DNA from: Silene noctiflora
Taxonomy: Eukaryota; Streptophyta; Magnoliopsida; Caryophyllales; Caryophyllaceae
Reading direction: 5' to 3'
DNA: 64,000 nt
NCBI GenBank assembly: GCA_009801015.1
Contig: VHZZ01004510.1
Location: 32,542 to 96,541 of the forward strand
The translations under genes were made by a program, and so were the position numbers. This document shows positions 1-12,075 of the stretch, piece by piece. Position 1 is the first letter of the stretch. Each line of letters opens with the position of its first letter. The notes below the pieces were generated by a model that saw only the letters and a list, made by a program, of their open reading frames with translations, made no database searches and was not told the DNA's origin.

Positions 1-2472
1 GGCGAGAGGAAGTAGTCACTCGCGTGACATTAGCTAAGAAGAGTCAAGTATAACATTAGTACAGTCCTTATTGAACAGAATGCAGGCTCATCAAAGGGAG
101 CCTTTGCCCTTTTGCTTTATAAAATTAAGTATTTTGGGGCGGAGGATATGAGACGTATTTTTTCTTAGCCAAGACCAGCAGCCCTACTTTCTTTCTTTTT
201 AGTCATTCAGCCATTTTCTTACTGATTTGACCAATTCAGAATCGGGTTTTAAAGAACGAGGGAATTTCTTACATTAATTGGCATTTTTACTTCTCTTTCT
301 AGGGGAACGAGGGACAGCTAGCGACGAACCCCAATAAGACACAGACTTTACTGAGAAAAAAGAGGTGTTTGACTGGGGTGTGTGGACTGAGACGTGTGTT
401 GACTGACCACCGGGATGTGTAGACCGCCTTCGAGGGTTAACTCAGCATGGCAAGCCCTCTTAACTTAGAAGAGAGTAGCTTAGCTTGTCTGCAATAGGCG
501 CCCTCTTATAAAGTCAAGGGTGCCATCCTAACTAAAGGCCGGTCATAAGGTATTGGAAAGACAAGAACTTACTACCAGCAAGAGCAAGGGATTAGTTAGA
601 ATGCTAGCCGTGGAATGGAATTTGCATATGCGTTATGAGATTTACCTTGATCTATCTTGTAAGTTATGAAATATCTCGAGAAGAGGTGAAGACTTCGTTT
701 TCCGCTTAGGATTAGGTATAATAAAAAGGATGGTACCTTCTATTAGACAAGTGAGTTTGGGTCGAAAGAAGGGTGGGTATACTCATCAAAGAGTGTTGTT
801 TAACCTTTCACTCGAACTGAAGCACGCCTCTGCTGCAGAACACTCCTTATCTTATGACTCACGGAAAGGCAGGGGGGGACTTCTTCCAAGGTTTCTTGTA
901 GCTGTAGAAGTTGCTTTACTTGCTGTAAACATAATCGTACGCAGCTTCCCCGAAAAGCTGGAAATCATACCTTATGTAGTGTGGGACCTGTAAAAGCCAT
1001 CTTCCTCATCATTTTTACTATATCTAAACTGACGTCGTTTCAGACCAGAAGGGCTGATAAATAAGCTTTGAGTTCGAGATCGCTAACAGTAAAACCGTGC
1101 AAGAGCCAACTCGCTGCACTTCTCACTCGCTTGGGTTCGCCCCTGAGATATGGTGGAATTCGCGAACAAAAACAAGGGCGGTAAGCCGCCTCAACGAATA
1201 ACGCTTCTTTGAAAACCTATTTGACACGTTTATTTACGAGATATTCCCCCAATCCCGATATGCGACCTATCCAAACAGCTTCTTAACCCGGAAAGGCGGT
1301 CAGTCCGAGGGGGTGGTCTTGCTACCGATCTATACATAATCTACTCCAAGCACAGCTGCTACTCAGGTTCATCTCTCTCCTTCCTACCTATCTCAGTCGA
1401 GTTCTTCCAGATCGTGAAAATTGGACTGATTTATTTCCTCTTCTTAACAAGTTCAATGAACGCTTTTATCGATTTCGGATACGATTCCTCTATCTTACTT
1501 CCATAAGGATGGATAGGCCATCTTTAGGTATTGCTGCCCTAGTCTTAATCTGGTAAAAGCCTTAGCAATCCATTAATCTAAGGCCGAGACTATGTCTTTG
1601 ATTTACTATTTTATTACCAAGTAGTCAACTTGGTTCAGAAGGAAGTGAAAGCGTTGTCCTATCTGGCATTCTATAATTCTTCTTCCCCAGCCCTTCTACA
1701 AGATTTAAAATTGAAAGTCTCATATTATAAAGGGGCGAACCTGAGAAAAGAGAAGATCAAAAGCTGACTAGGAGAAAGCGACGCGCTGAGATAATCACAA
1801 CATTGATCCGATCGATCTTGTAAATGTGATTTACGGAGAAGAGTCAAAACCAGTAGAAGAATTCCATGAAAGTGGCGCAGAATTGTCACGAAATTGCTGC
1901 TTTTCTTTCCGATATGAATAATACTTGATTAATATTACAGTGGAATCGTACTATTTTCTATGTTGAGGTATAACCTTAATTGAATTTTTCGTAGACTGAT
2001 TAAGATAGAGCTTTTATACAGACCATAAAGCAACCTTTCTAGTTTCCACCTATAGTATAGGAGTTCTGTAGAGGCTAAGACAGAGATGAAGAAGGGTGGA
2101 GAGCGATATCAATTGAGATCGTCCCGAGATTGCCTAACCTTAAAATTTTTTCAAAGGAATTCCGAGATTGGGGAAAGATCACTAGATCTTAATATTAAGG
2201 TAGGTAAGAGCAGAAGATTTGGACGAGCCTTATCAAGTTAAGTGCTAGGGCGTGGAATCTCATATGATTCTACTGAAACCCTTTCCGCGGTCTTCATAGT
2301 ATGTTCTGCAATTAGTCTTGACCTTGATCAGACTTGGTGGAAAGAAAGCGAGCTTCTAAGTTCAGCAAGTTTTTCCTTAGCCTTTAATGACCTCTTCTTT
2401 TTCGCCCATCTACTCTAAAGAAGGTTCGGGAATGATGGCGCGATATTACGTTACGATTCTATGAATTTCTTT

Positions 2473-2493
2473 CCTATCTGAACAGGGCTCGGA
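2473..2493. repeat. 21-bp inverted repeat, left copy (partner 3435-3455)
   Basis: The 21 bases at 2473-2493 (beginning CCTATCTGAACAGGG, ending CTCGGA) are the exact reverse complement of 3435-3455. The arms lie about 0.94 kb apart, too far for a simple hairpin. Short inverted repeats of this size are common in plant mitochondrial genomes, where they can seed rare recombination that inverts the interval. Seen directly; the recombination role is inference. Confidence 0.85.
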
Positions 2494-3201
2494 CCTTCTC
2501 TTGTCAATCCCAAGGTATCGATAAGGGGTGCCAAGTACTTTCGTAACAGTAGCCGATAAGGAAATAAAAGGGGGGAGAGGATCTTTAGCTAATCCTGCTC
2601 TTGACTAGCCAAGAAGACCGAGGCTATAGAAGCGAAGCGAGATGTAACTTAAGCAAATGTCCGGATCGCAAGGACTCAACGAACGTATTCTTTCTATTAT
2701 TTTTTACTTTTTCTTTGTAAACTTTAAACGTGGATTCCTTTTCTTTCATCTAGCTGCAGATCGATCAGAGGAAGACACCTAAATCTAACTACTTTCAACG
2801 TAGGCGCAGCTATATTCTTTGCTGAAATCTAGAGAAAGCAGTCTAACGTTTATGAGGTGAACGTATGAGCGGCAGCGTCCGAAGTAGAAGACTTTGATTG
2901 AATGGACACGAACTCTGATTAGTCAACCATTTGTGCTCTCCTCTCTCACCTCTGCCTTTAAGTAGAGTATTGATCGAATGGAAAGTTCTTTATCAGGACT
3001 ACTCGGTCCTTTGGTTACAGCTGGTGGGAATCTCTTTTTTTTTAATGCTCTGGACGAAGTTTAAGTAGGGATTCGTGCTTTCCCAACTGACTGGTTGAAT
3101 CTAACCTTTTTTCTCGCCTTTGGTATGAAAACTGGAGTAAAAGTGGGAAATCTTGCTCTTAATTGACGTCCTAGAGATAGAGAGGGAGTATTTAGAGGTT
3201 A

Positions 3202-3230
3202 TAGTCCCTAACTATTAAGTTAAGGGACTA
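3202..3230. repeat. short strong hairpin
   Basis: TAGTCCCTAAC (3202-3212) pairs with GTTAAGGGACTA (3219-3230) around a six-base loop, with one bulged base. Hairpins like this occur at plant mitochondrial mRNA 3' ends, where they stabilise transcripts. No coding sequence precedes this one, so it may be a relic or chance. Confidence 0.6.
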
Positions 3231-3434
3231 CATTCGTTCTTGAGTTTAACCCGGGAATATAGATACTATAGAAGACTCTTCTTAGAAGTACTTAACCCTA
3301 GATGCTTAGTAAACTACTTTTCTCGTAAATTCACCGAAGATTTAGAAGTTCGGAGTTTTGATGTGAAATTCATAGAGTCATAACTGAAATTAACACAAGC
3401 AAATAATGGGATCGGTATGATATTGATCATTTCT

Positions 3435-3455
3435 TCCGAGCCCTGTTCAGATAGG
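3435..3455. repeat. 21-bp inverted repeat, right copy (partner 2473-2493)
   Basis: Exact reverse complement of 2473-2493. The flanks show only pyrimidine-rich resemblance, so the identical core is limited to 21 bases. Confidence 0.85.
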
Positions 3456-6038
3456 CAAGGAGAAGTTCCTATTCTAGTCTGATTAAGAGAGGTCCGAGAT
3501 TGACATCAACGCTTATAGAATCCTTCGTCGAACTTGTGTTAATGAGAGGCCTTTCTTGGCACTAAAGAGGGCTCTTACCTTAACTGGATAGGAAGGGACA
3601 TTGAAGAAGCAGAAAGCACGTAGAGGGTAGATTTTGTAAATAAAGACAATTCATCCCATAGGCATATGAATCCTACACCTACTATGAACTCGAATCTAAA
3701 CCTAAAAGCTACTCACTTAGATAGTGCTTGAAAAACTTACTTTGTCTCTCAGACTAAGGCTTCGCACCCACACTTTTCTTCGGAGATTGCTGTAGAACAA
3801 TTTCTTAATACGAAGAGACTCGTAACCGAGATTAATTTGGAAGCCCCTGATTTAAGCCCCTACATACGGATGGGCGGAACACTGAACCAATTCTTAGAGT
3901 TAGACTGGCTAAATTTCCCTTATAAGGAGGCTAGTTAATCCTAGTAAGAAAGCTAATAAAAAAGAAAATTCGACTACATTTAGAAATATGACGTGAGAAT
4001 GAAACTCGTTAATACCAGGGTGTGACGAGATACCATAGTCTCCTTACGATGCCCAATCTGATGACCGATCTCGCCCCAAATCTCTTAATTAGAAAGTTGT
4101 TAGGAGTCTCTTGGATCACTTTACGGATTCTTGGACCCAAGATTCCCACCTTTAGCTTCTTATTAGAGAGTTTCGGATTTCTGCAAGTACAGTTCTGTAC
4201 TGATCCTCCCACTAATTTGACGGGAATTGACGAGCCTGCTTTACCTGTTTTAGATGGTCTTCCTTCTTTCCCGATCTCATAAATTTAAAGAAAGAGTACC
4301 TGCCGCGCTTCTATGAAATTTAGCAATGATTTTCTCGAGCCCCATTAGGATAGGGCGATTCTACTTTTTTTTTATTTAGAGATCTTCCCCGAAAGTAGGA
4401 GCATAAATGAACTCCCTTCTGATTGAACCTTCCTGGCACTGAGTAGATAGCAGATCAAATCCCCCATAGGAAATATCATCAAATTAACTTAGAACTTGGT
4501 CGGAGATGAGCCCTCATAAATGTTTATCCGGGTAGGTCTTGGAACCGAAGAAGCTTAATCCATGGAGCGAGTGTGCATTGGCCAAATACTATATTTTCTT
4601 CTTTATTAGAGTTACATATAAACAAAAGCTGAGGATAAGGCTCTCTCCCGGGAACACCATTAGAAAGGGATTGAATACGGATTTCTTAAGTCAGCTAAAG
4701 CCTATTCTCTTTATGGTTGGTAAGATATAAGGAAAGTTTGGTACGAGCCTACCTTACTAGGTAGGTATGCGAAGAGCTGGGCCTCTCTATTGATAGAGTC
4801 CATAAAAGGTGGGTCTAGCTTATCTCTTATTCCTAAAGGTACGCTAATAAGACGAGAACGCGTAGCAGCTCTTTCGGTAATGAGAGAGAGCCTCATTGGG
4901 CATACCACCACTTCGTCCCGACGAAACCAAGGCTTTTTATACCAAAAGCTGGCGGTTTAAAACAAAAAGGGGAAGGAGGCACCTTAATAGTCCCAAACAA
5001 CAGGAATAATATGAAAAATGCCATCCGAGGACCCTACTTCCTGAGTGCAAGCCAAAGCCGCAACCTTACGCAGCAGCCATTACGACTGAATAAAGAAGGA
5101 TTTGATTCCTTGCTAATGGTTTCTCTCATCGAGGGCTGTGTTTTTTAATGTGATTAGGAACATTCTACTGAAAAGAAGGAAGCCTTCCTATATCGGTACG
5201 CACATCATATCATCAGTTAATATTTCTTATTTAACAAGTTGTGAAGTATGCGAAAGAAAGACTTATTCTTTGGTACTGTAAAATAAGCAAGGGTATGATC
5301 CAATACCAATGCGTGCGACCAACCGATCAGTAACTGGCCAATTTCACCCGTCCCCAGAGGCTCCTTTGGAGATTTACCCTTGTTTTATCTTGTGGGACTC
5401 GACCCATGAAGAAGAATCCGCATTTAATACGTTTCGCGCGTACGCGGGCTAACAACGTGACAAGCCGTAGATCACAGGTTCGGCAAATAGCCTTCTTATA
5501 GCTAGGAGGTTTCTTATCCCCGCTGCATCGTCAACAACTTCCTTCATTGGCAACTCATTTCAATCAAATAAGGTATTTTAGAACAATTTGACATCTTTCT
5601 AATATATTTTTGTTGATGAGATTTAACGTGAAAAAACTTTCTACAAACCGGGCTTTTTCCTTATCTTACGTAAGGAATTGACTCTCGAACTGGCCATCGA
5701 AATATCATGAAAAACCAGCCAAAAGGTAAGTTCAACTATTACACTAATAGTTGTCAAGTGTGCTAAATATAGGATTCATCGGCAAAAATTCCGTCGTTGG
5801 TCCAACTTTCTCATTGGAACGGAGCCAACATGGCTTTCATTTCTTTCTTTTCGCAAGCAAGGATTCTGAGAGAAGAAGACTGACCGAGGGAACTTTCCCC
5901 TTGCTCAAGACTACCCAATAAGAGCTCCTGGTAACTACCCCCGGCCTTGTCCTAGGGTAGACGGTCGGTCCCATTCAACCACTCAAGGAGACGGACAGGC
6001 GAAAGAAACCGAAAAGGGCACTTGAGGATGTTTCATCT

Positions 6039-6075
6039 GCGAACTCCTTTAGTTATCTAAGACTAGTATGCAAGG
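6039..6075. repeat. diverged direct repeat, copy 1 (partner 12907-12939)
   Basis: GCGAACTCCT, a short variable spacer, then AGACTAGTATGCAA followed by purines. The same order of words recurs at 12907-12939 with a slightly shorter spacer. This is a small dispersed repeat that has drifted by indels and substitutions. Confidence 0.55.
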
Positions 6076-6980
6076 GAATGTTCTTCCTTTACCTACCAAG
6101 CACGTGAACTGAGATTTATTTGGCGCATTCTTTCTTTTACTGAGTATGTGGATTAAGAACGTCGCTTTTAATATATGAATCCACAAGAGTGAGGCATTGC
6201 TCGTTCCTTAGTTCTACCAGAAAGCATTCAAAGGAGAGCGGCTGGACTCCTTTGGACCACTTCGTTCTCAGCCCCTTTATCTCTTCCTATCCTAGTTTTA
6301 GCTGCTCGTTGTTTTCGTCCCAACCGCTACGTTCTTTCTGGGGTGTGATCAAAAGGACCCGCGCGGGTCAACAGGAAAAGGCTTACCCCGATCCTCCAGT
6401 AACGTTAGATCGTCCCCCCTTTGTAGGGTATCGATCTTCCTGCCCTAGCTAGAGAATTAGAACAAGAACCATATGATTGCTTTCTTTGACAGGCTTCGCT
6501 CAAAGAGAGAAAAGAGAAAAGGACTCAGGGAATTAGGGTTCGGTCTCTCCTGCATGGGGCAGTCCCTTTCGTCTCGTAAGCCATACTCATTAACACACTT
6601 ACTTCACTGACTTCCCCTTATTAAGAACAATATCAGCTTGACTGTCCTGGAACGAGTGCAGGCACATTAGTTATGTAAGAGCTCCACGAAGAAGGGGCGG
6701 TAGATGGGCATGGCGGCGGTCGTCTTCTTTGCCCAAATACGCATAACCTGGGATTCTTGTTTTATGCTCTACTCTAATTTGTGTAATTTGACAAAACCTA
6801 AAGTTGAGAGATTTAATTCTTTCTCGTTTTCCAGAACAAGGAGAGGAATTTTGGGCTTACGAAGATCGTCGTTCTCGGTTCTGCGCTGGGGCGTCATTCG
6901 TCTGTACTTGTTATTAGGTAGTTCGACGACCTCACCTGTATCGTCAGTCTAAATCTAGCCATTTCCATTTCATACCAGAA

Positions 6981-7140
6981 ATGATAGCTGCAGCGGAAGC
7001 TAATTACGAATCCGAAAGAAAAGGTAGATGCAATGAAGTGTGCTCCGGTCGAAGAAAGAAAAGATGCCGATGAGCGAGCTGGAACAGGAGCAGAAGAAGC
7101 AGGGGCGGATGCTGGATGGTTGAAAGGGACCACCTATTGA
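6981..7140 (+). pseudogene. Ala/Glu/Asp-rich coding-like remnant
   Basis: Two overlapping plus frames read like disrupted protein: one from the ATG at 6981 (MIAAAEANYESERK) and one from the ATG at 7033 to a TGA at 7138-7140 (36 codons), containing EERKDADERAGTGAEEAGAD. A frameshift between them would join the two. The bases at 7065-7080 (TGCCGATGAGCGAGCT) recur exactly on the minus strand at 53864-53879, where they again encode ADERA in a similar Ala-rich frame, and AACAG plus AGC follows in both. No family is recognised. Alternatives are low-complexity purine-rich DNA or a piece of a transferred nuclear or element-borne gene. Confidence 0.3.
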
Positions 7141-10100
7141 TTGGTTTCCGTTAATTTAATGTATGTATATACAGTCAGGGTCAAGGAAAGTAAAGCTAGC
7201 TATCCTTAATATAGATATAGATAGAGGCAGGTTGAACCTTCTATCCATGATCAACAACAGGAAATTTTGCTTATTCGGCTTTGTTTTCATGAAGAATATG
7301 AGCATGATATGCTTCTCAACTACTAGGTATACCCGATTCCAGGGATTCCAAAATCTGATCCTTGCTTTTCTTCTGCTTTATCCTATCCGTACCCCGGGTG
7401 GAAAGAGAGCGCTCATTCGAACTGGGCACCAAAAATCATAGTAAAAGCGCACTTAGTATACTATGGGATTAGTTTGAGATCAACTCTTTGAACAATTAAT
7501 GCCTAAAGCACCGGTTTTTAGTGATCTTTCTCTTCGATTTGAGCAAAAAGGCGCGAATACCTTTTGCTTTTGAGAGCCCAGCCCTAAGGCTATTATCCTT
7601 CCTCATTGCTGTTTTACCCAGCACAGACATTTTAAGAGAGTCCCTTTCTAGAGACTTAATTCTAATTTGATGCAATATGGACAGATCCCTGCTCCGAAAG
7701 GGAGTCAACCCACCCTAACCGGGGGACTAGGACTGCTATGTCTACACGCAAGAGTCCGCTGCTCAGTTTCGTCAGTAAGAGCTTCTAAGGGAGTAGCAAC
7801 TTTCTTTAAGATCTTTGTGGGATCCCTGAGGTATCGAGGGGTAGGGCACAGATGCTCAGTAAACAACTTTTGCAAAGAAGTCTCCGCCCTTTCCCTTCCT
7901 TCAAGACGATTTTTCTCTCGATAAAGACAGGAGGGCTAACTGCCTATCGTATTAGGATGTGTACTCATATGCATAAAGAAAGGAAGTCTATTGTGTAGAA
8001 TAATGCGAGTTAGATGCACAGTGTCTAGGGCAGGCTTAGCCATGCCTTTCTAGGATCTGTGCAGGCATTCTTTTTTGATCTTTCGTGCCCTTAATTAAGA
8101 CTTAAAAGCCGAGTAAGCGGGTCTCTTCTCGGGTCGGATGCTTCACGTGAGGCTTTGACTTATTTCCTTTATTTGAGAAGGGGCACTTGACCCACTTGTC
8201 CTTGATTGACGGCAAGACCTATTCGTATCTCAGATATAATCCAGTCCTTAAGACTCGTTTTTTTTGAATCCTAGTTTTCGCATCACAACTTCTCCTTATA
8301 GAGTATAAAATTTGGGGGCTGGCCTGACAAAGAGAGGGGCGAAGCCGTCTTCTTTATTAAAAAAGCGCAAACCAGCGGATATTGATCTCAAACTTTCGGT
8401 GACTACGACTTCATTTCCTATTTTGTCCCAGGAAAGATTTACATGGCTGGCGTATCAACAACAAAACGAACTCACGATCCTTTACCTTTACGTCGAATAG
8501 TAGATTTCTCAGAGAAGACTCTCTTTGACAAAAGCAGCTATAGGGTTGACTGATTGAGTAGTAGCACTCTATAAGGTGGTGAGTTTCTTAAGAAAAAGCG
8601 CTGGCCCCTAGTACTTAAGAAATTCCCTTTGGTTTCCCACTTTGAGAAGTGGGTTGAATCCTTTGTCAACAGAAAGAAGCCTTGATCGGTGTTCAGGCCA
8701 GTTCTGGAAACAAAAAGGTCAATGAGTGAGTAAGAAGATAAAAAGACGAGTGCAGCCTAACGGGAGGGTAACCTTCTATGCTTTTTCCTATGGTAGTTGA
8801 CTAAAGTAAACCAGGCAGCTCAGAAATGCGAAGGAAAGGCAGTACCATAAATTCTTCCTCCTTTGACGCCTTTGCTTAAGAAGCACTTAAGAGGATCCTG
8901 CTCCTGCCTTCTTCTTTTTGGGGGAGAGGCTTCCTTCTTGAAGTGCGGCTGGAAGTCATGCAGATAGGACGTTGATTTTGCGCAAATAAAGAAGACATTT
9001 GAAGAGCTCTTTGTGACCAAGGTGGGTATATAAATTTGGGATTGTGTTGGCAAGAATGGGACTTTGGAGTTGAGATTCCTGGCCACATGCTCTCCCACCG
9101 CTATGAGCTTGCGTAGCGTGTCTTAAGCAAAGCAGCTAGGTTTCCAGAAGGAAGAGCCAGGCTTCCATGACGTTTGAAAAGGGTTAAGACGGCCTGCTCT
9201 ATACTCTCGTTTCTTCTCCTTATTTGAAAAGAGAGATGCCCCAGCAATATTAAAAGGAGGGCTTAGACGATCATCAACTTGGTCTGAGGGATTCTGAAAT
9301 AGAACCCTGCGTGTAATATGATATATCATCACGCCGTTGAAAAGAAGCCCTGGTTTTTCCCCGAGTCATCCTAATCCTATATTTGTTGTCTATATCAGAT
9401 GGTTGATCCTTTTGATAAGGCTGGGTTTACCTACCACATTACGTGTGGACATCTTGCATTTTGCATCTATATAGGTGATAGCTTGTGATTTGAAAGAATT
9501 GGCGGCATGAAAAATGCGAAAATGGCTATTCACTTCTTTTTTTTTTTTGAAGGGCCCCTGAGAATGATTAGCTTTTGAGGGCATTTCACGCGTAACAATA
9601 GAATTTCATAGAATACTATGATATGGGAAAATATCGTAATTGGCTCCAAGGACTCCGGAAGAAAGCCAAGACTTGATCTAATACCCCTACCCTGTAGTGT
9701 CTGTCTTTATCCTTTATCGGAATTTGGACCCCTTAAGGGAAAAATCTACCAAGCACATTCCCTATGTGTGACCGCGGATTCTTAGGCTTTTATAGAATCA
9801 TCCAATCGAAGTCTTTCCCTTTCATGTGCTTTGTGAGAAAGATCAGAGGAAGAATTTTTCTTATTTCTGACTTAATGGTCTAATTTACGGGACATGTAGG
9901 GACAAGTCGACAAGCAACTATTTTTGGGGCGAAAACGTCCACAGTTCGTATAATAGCATACCTTCTTATTTCCATAATTAGAATAAGCTAGAGTTCCATT
10001 TCGTGAGCCATAGCCCTATTCATGAATGAAGGCCGGATCTTCTTTATAGGATGGTTTGGGAATATATATGAGAGATAGGGATCGGAGATTGTTAAGGTGG

Positions 10101-11673
10101 TTGAGTTACCATCGTGGCTTTCGGTCAATCATTGTGCGAAGCGAAAGAAATTCCTAGATCCCAGCTACTTCTTCCTTTTAGTTCTTATCCTTCCGTACAA
10201 AGCTGACGTCTCTGCCTAAGTAAGGTGGGGTTTGATTCGATATCCTTTACTTTATCCAAGGGTAATGTTGTCTGAGATTTCTATAGAGCTTCCACGAAGA
10301 CGTTTACGCCTTCAAAGACTTATGAATGAGTTATAAACAAGAGGAATCCTCCCGCATAAAAGGGGGAGCGAGAAAGAATGAGCTGGACAAATGTATTGAT
10401 TAGACTGTTTCCGGAGCAAAAGCGGAGGGAATAGAGCGAAGAATTGTCGTTTTCGGAATGGCAGGAGTTGGAATAGATGATTAAGCTGGGGAACTTGGTG
10501 GAGGGTTCTGCTCGAGAAAGCTCTGTTCTAAAGAACTTTAATCGCATGTTCTTCATAAGAAGATTAAAATAGCTAAGGTTGTTTTCTTTTTTAGCCTTTC
10601 TTTAGTTTAGGCTTCGCGCCACTTATATATTATATAAGCTTCATTTGAATTCTCATCTCAATTGTGGAACTGAAAGCCTTGCCTTCTTTACTTAATTCTT
10701 TGACTTTGTTTAAGGCTTGACCTTTAATCTCTCACATCTAATGAATAATAGAAAGGATCGCCTATCTAAGAATTCTCCGAAACAGGCTCTACTTGGGGTC
10801 CTTTGGTTTTGGGACAGAAGCATGGTTTTATCGCATAGAAACCCGCTGAAGAAGTGCGAAACTAGCCGACTACTCTCTCATTTTAATAGATGCACAGGTG
10901 GCTCTCGCTTATATAGAATATATATAAGTTAAATCTATAGTATACCACCAGAGCTACATGGCGCATCTAATTCATCATATTGTCTTCTTGTTGATGTATA
11001 ATCAAACTCTATATCATAATAAAAATGCTATCTGACAGACATTTCCTCTACTAATGAAAGGCCTCTGGTACTACTGATGGCACTATACCCTCTTAGGTTT
11101 CACTTTTCATATGAACACATCTACTCTCTTCTTATATAGGGGATTCTCAAAGATAATGCCAGGTCTGTTCTAAGAATATCCCTTTGGTCTGAACTGCTGC
11201 TAGCTCCGGTCTAGTAGTCCGTAGTGATATAAAAATTCTAATAATATAGAATAGTGTTCTAGTTCTAGGGCTTATCGCCTTCTCTTTATAGTTTTTGATC
11301 GTTATTGTGAATACGGACGAATCCTTGTTGGCAAAAGAAGCTTTAACTAAGTTTCACCCCCTCTTTAGGATTGTTTTCCTTTGCTTTGAGGCAGTGCTGT
11401 GCATGCGCCTTTCATATCATAACATAATGAGAATGAGAACTATCCAAGCGAATGCAGTAAATGAATAAGAAAGTGGGAGGGGGCCAATCCTTCCTTAGTA
11501 TAGTTGATGAGGCAGTAAAGGCCAAAAAACTTGTTTGATCGCGTAGCATATAAAGTTGAGGGAAGCTTTCTAATTAATCTAATTAAAAAGAGAAAGTCAA
11601 CCCGAACTCATCCTTATTATTCTGCCACGAAGAACTCGCCGCACAAATACTACTCTAGCTACTTTAATTTTAA
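7141..11673. other. gene-free intergenic DNA
   Basis: No recognisable gene. Frames of 60-92 codons occur on both strands (for example 7163-7441 plus and 8820-9098 minus) and I recognise none of them. A run of 12 T lies at 9537-9548. Some stretches (about 10.9-11.3 kb) are AT-rich. Confidence 0.6.
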
Positions 11674-12075
11674 TTAACATTTAAAAGAGCATAACCTGGA
11701 AAGTTGTAAACAAAGTAATATCTTTCTCACACATTGCATTGTGTCGCTTATCATAAAAATTTTTAGAACGAAAGTCATAAAGAAGTTAAAGCATTTCTCG
11801 AAGCCTTTGATTGATACCCGTAGAAAGAGACGTTGTTGACGCAACGGCGATAATCTCAACTTCAAATTAAAAAGTTGGACTAAAAGTGTCAATAATTCAT
11901 TTCCAAAACGGGTCTCTTTTGTTTTGAATCCACGATCAGCCAGGATCAGCCGTAAATCTTCTAATCCATCGACGAAAGCCTTTTATTTTTTATTCTTTAA
12001 GGGCGCTTCTTCGGGAGATTCATTCCTTCTCCATGATGATTTGAGCGTAAGACAAGAGCAGCTCTCTGAGCGCAT
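11674..12075 (-). pseudogene. unidentified coding-like segment, one in-frame stop
   Basis: On the minus strand an ATG at 12075 opens a 30-codon frame (MRSESCSCLTLKSSWRRNES, then acidic and lysine-rich) to a TAA at 11985-11983. The same frame then stays open for 102 more codons to a stop at 11674. The second part includes LEDLRLILADRGFKTKETRF near its start, then Leu/Phe-rich segments such as LFLRVSIKGFEKCFNFFM. At 134 codons with one stop it is longer than most frames here. The 103-codon part lacks an early ATG. I recognise no family. It may be a decayed mitochondrial or plasmid-borne reading frame, or chance. Confidence 0.25.

Larger units (their letters stand above)
1..6980. other. gene-free intergenic DNA
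   Basis: I find no recognisable gene here. The longest ATG-started frame (730-993, plus, 87 residues) resembles nothing I know. Frames near 4.0-4.3 kb and 4.5-4.9 kb are open on both strands, as expected of chance frames. The only structured items are the 2473/3435 inverted repeat pair, the hairpin at 3202-3230 and one copy of a short diverged repeat at 6039-6075, all listed separately. The rest is typical plant mitochondrial spacer with purine- and pyrimidine-rich runs. Confidence 0.6.

Noticed and set aside
730-993. 87-residue ATG-started frame as a ribosomal protein
   Set aside because: A short basic stretch (SLGRKKGGYTHQR) looks suggestive, but the rest does not match any ribosomal protein I know.
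2845-2875. TATGAGGTGAACGTATGAGCGG, recalling group II intron domain V
   Set aside because: The required pairing arms and bulge are absent, so it cannot fold as domain V.
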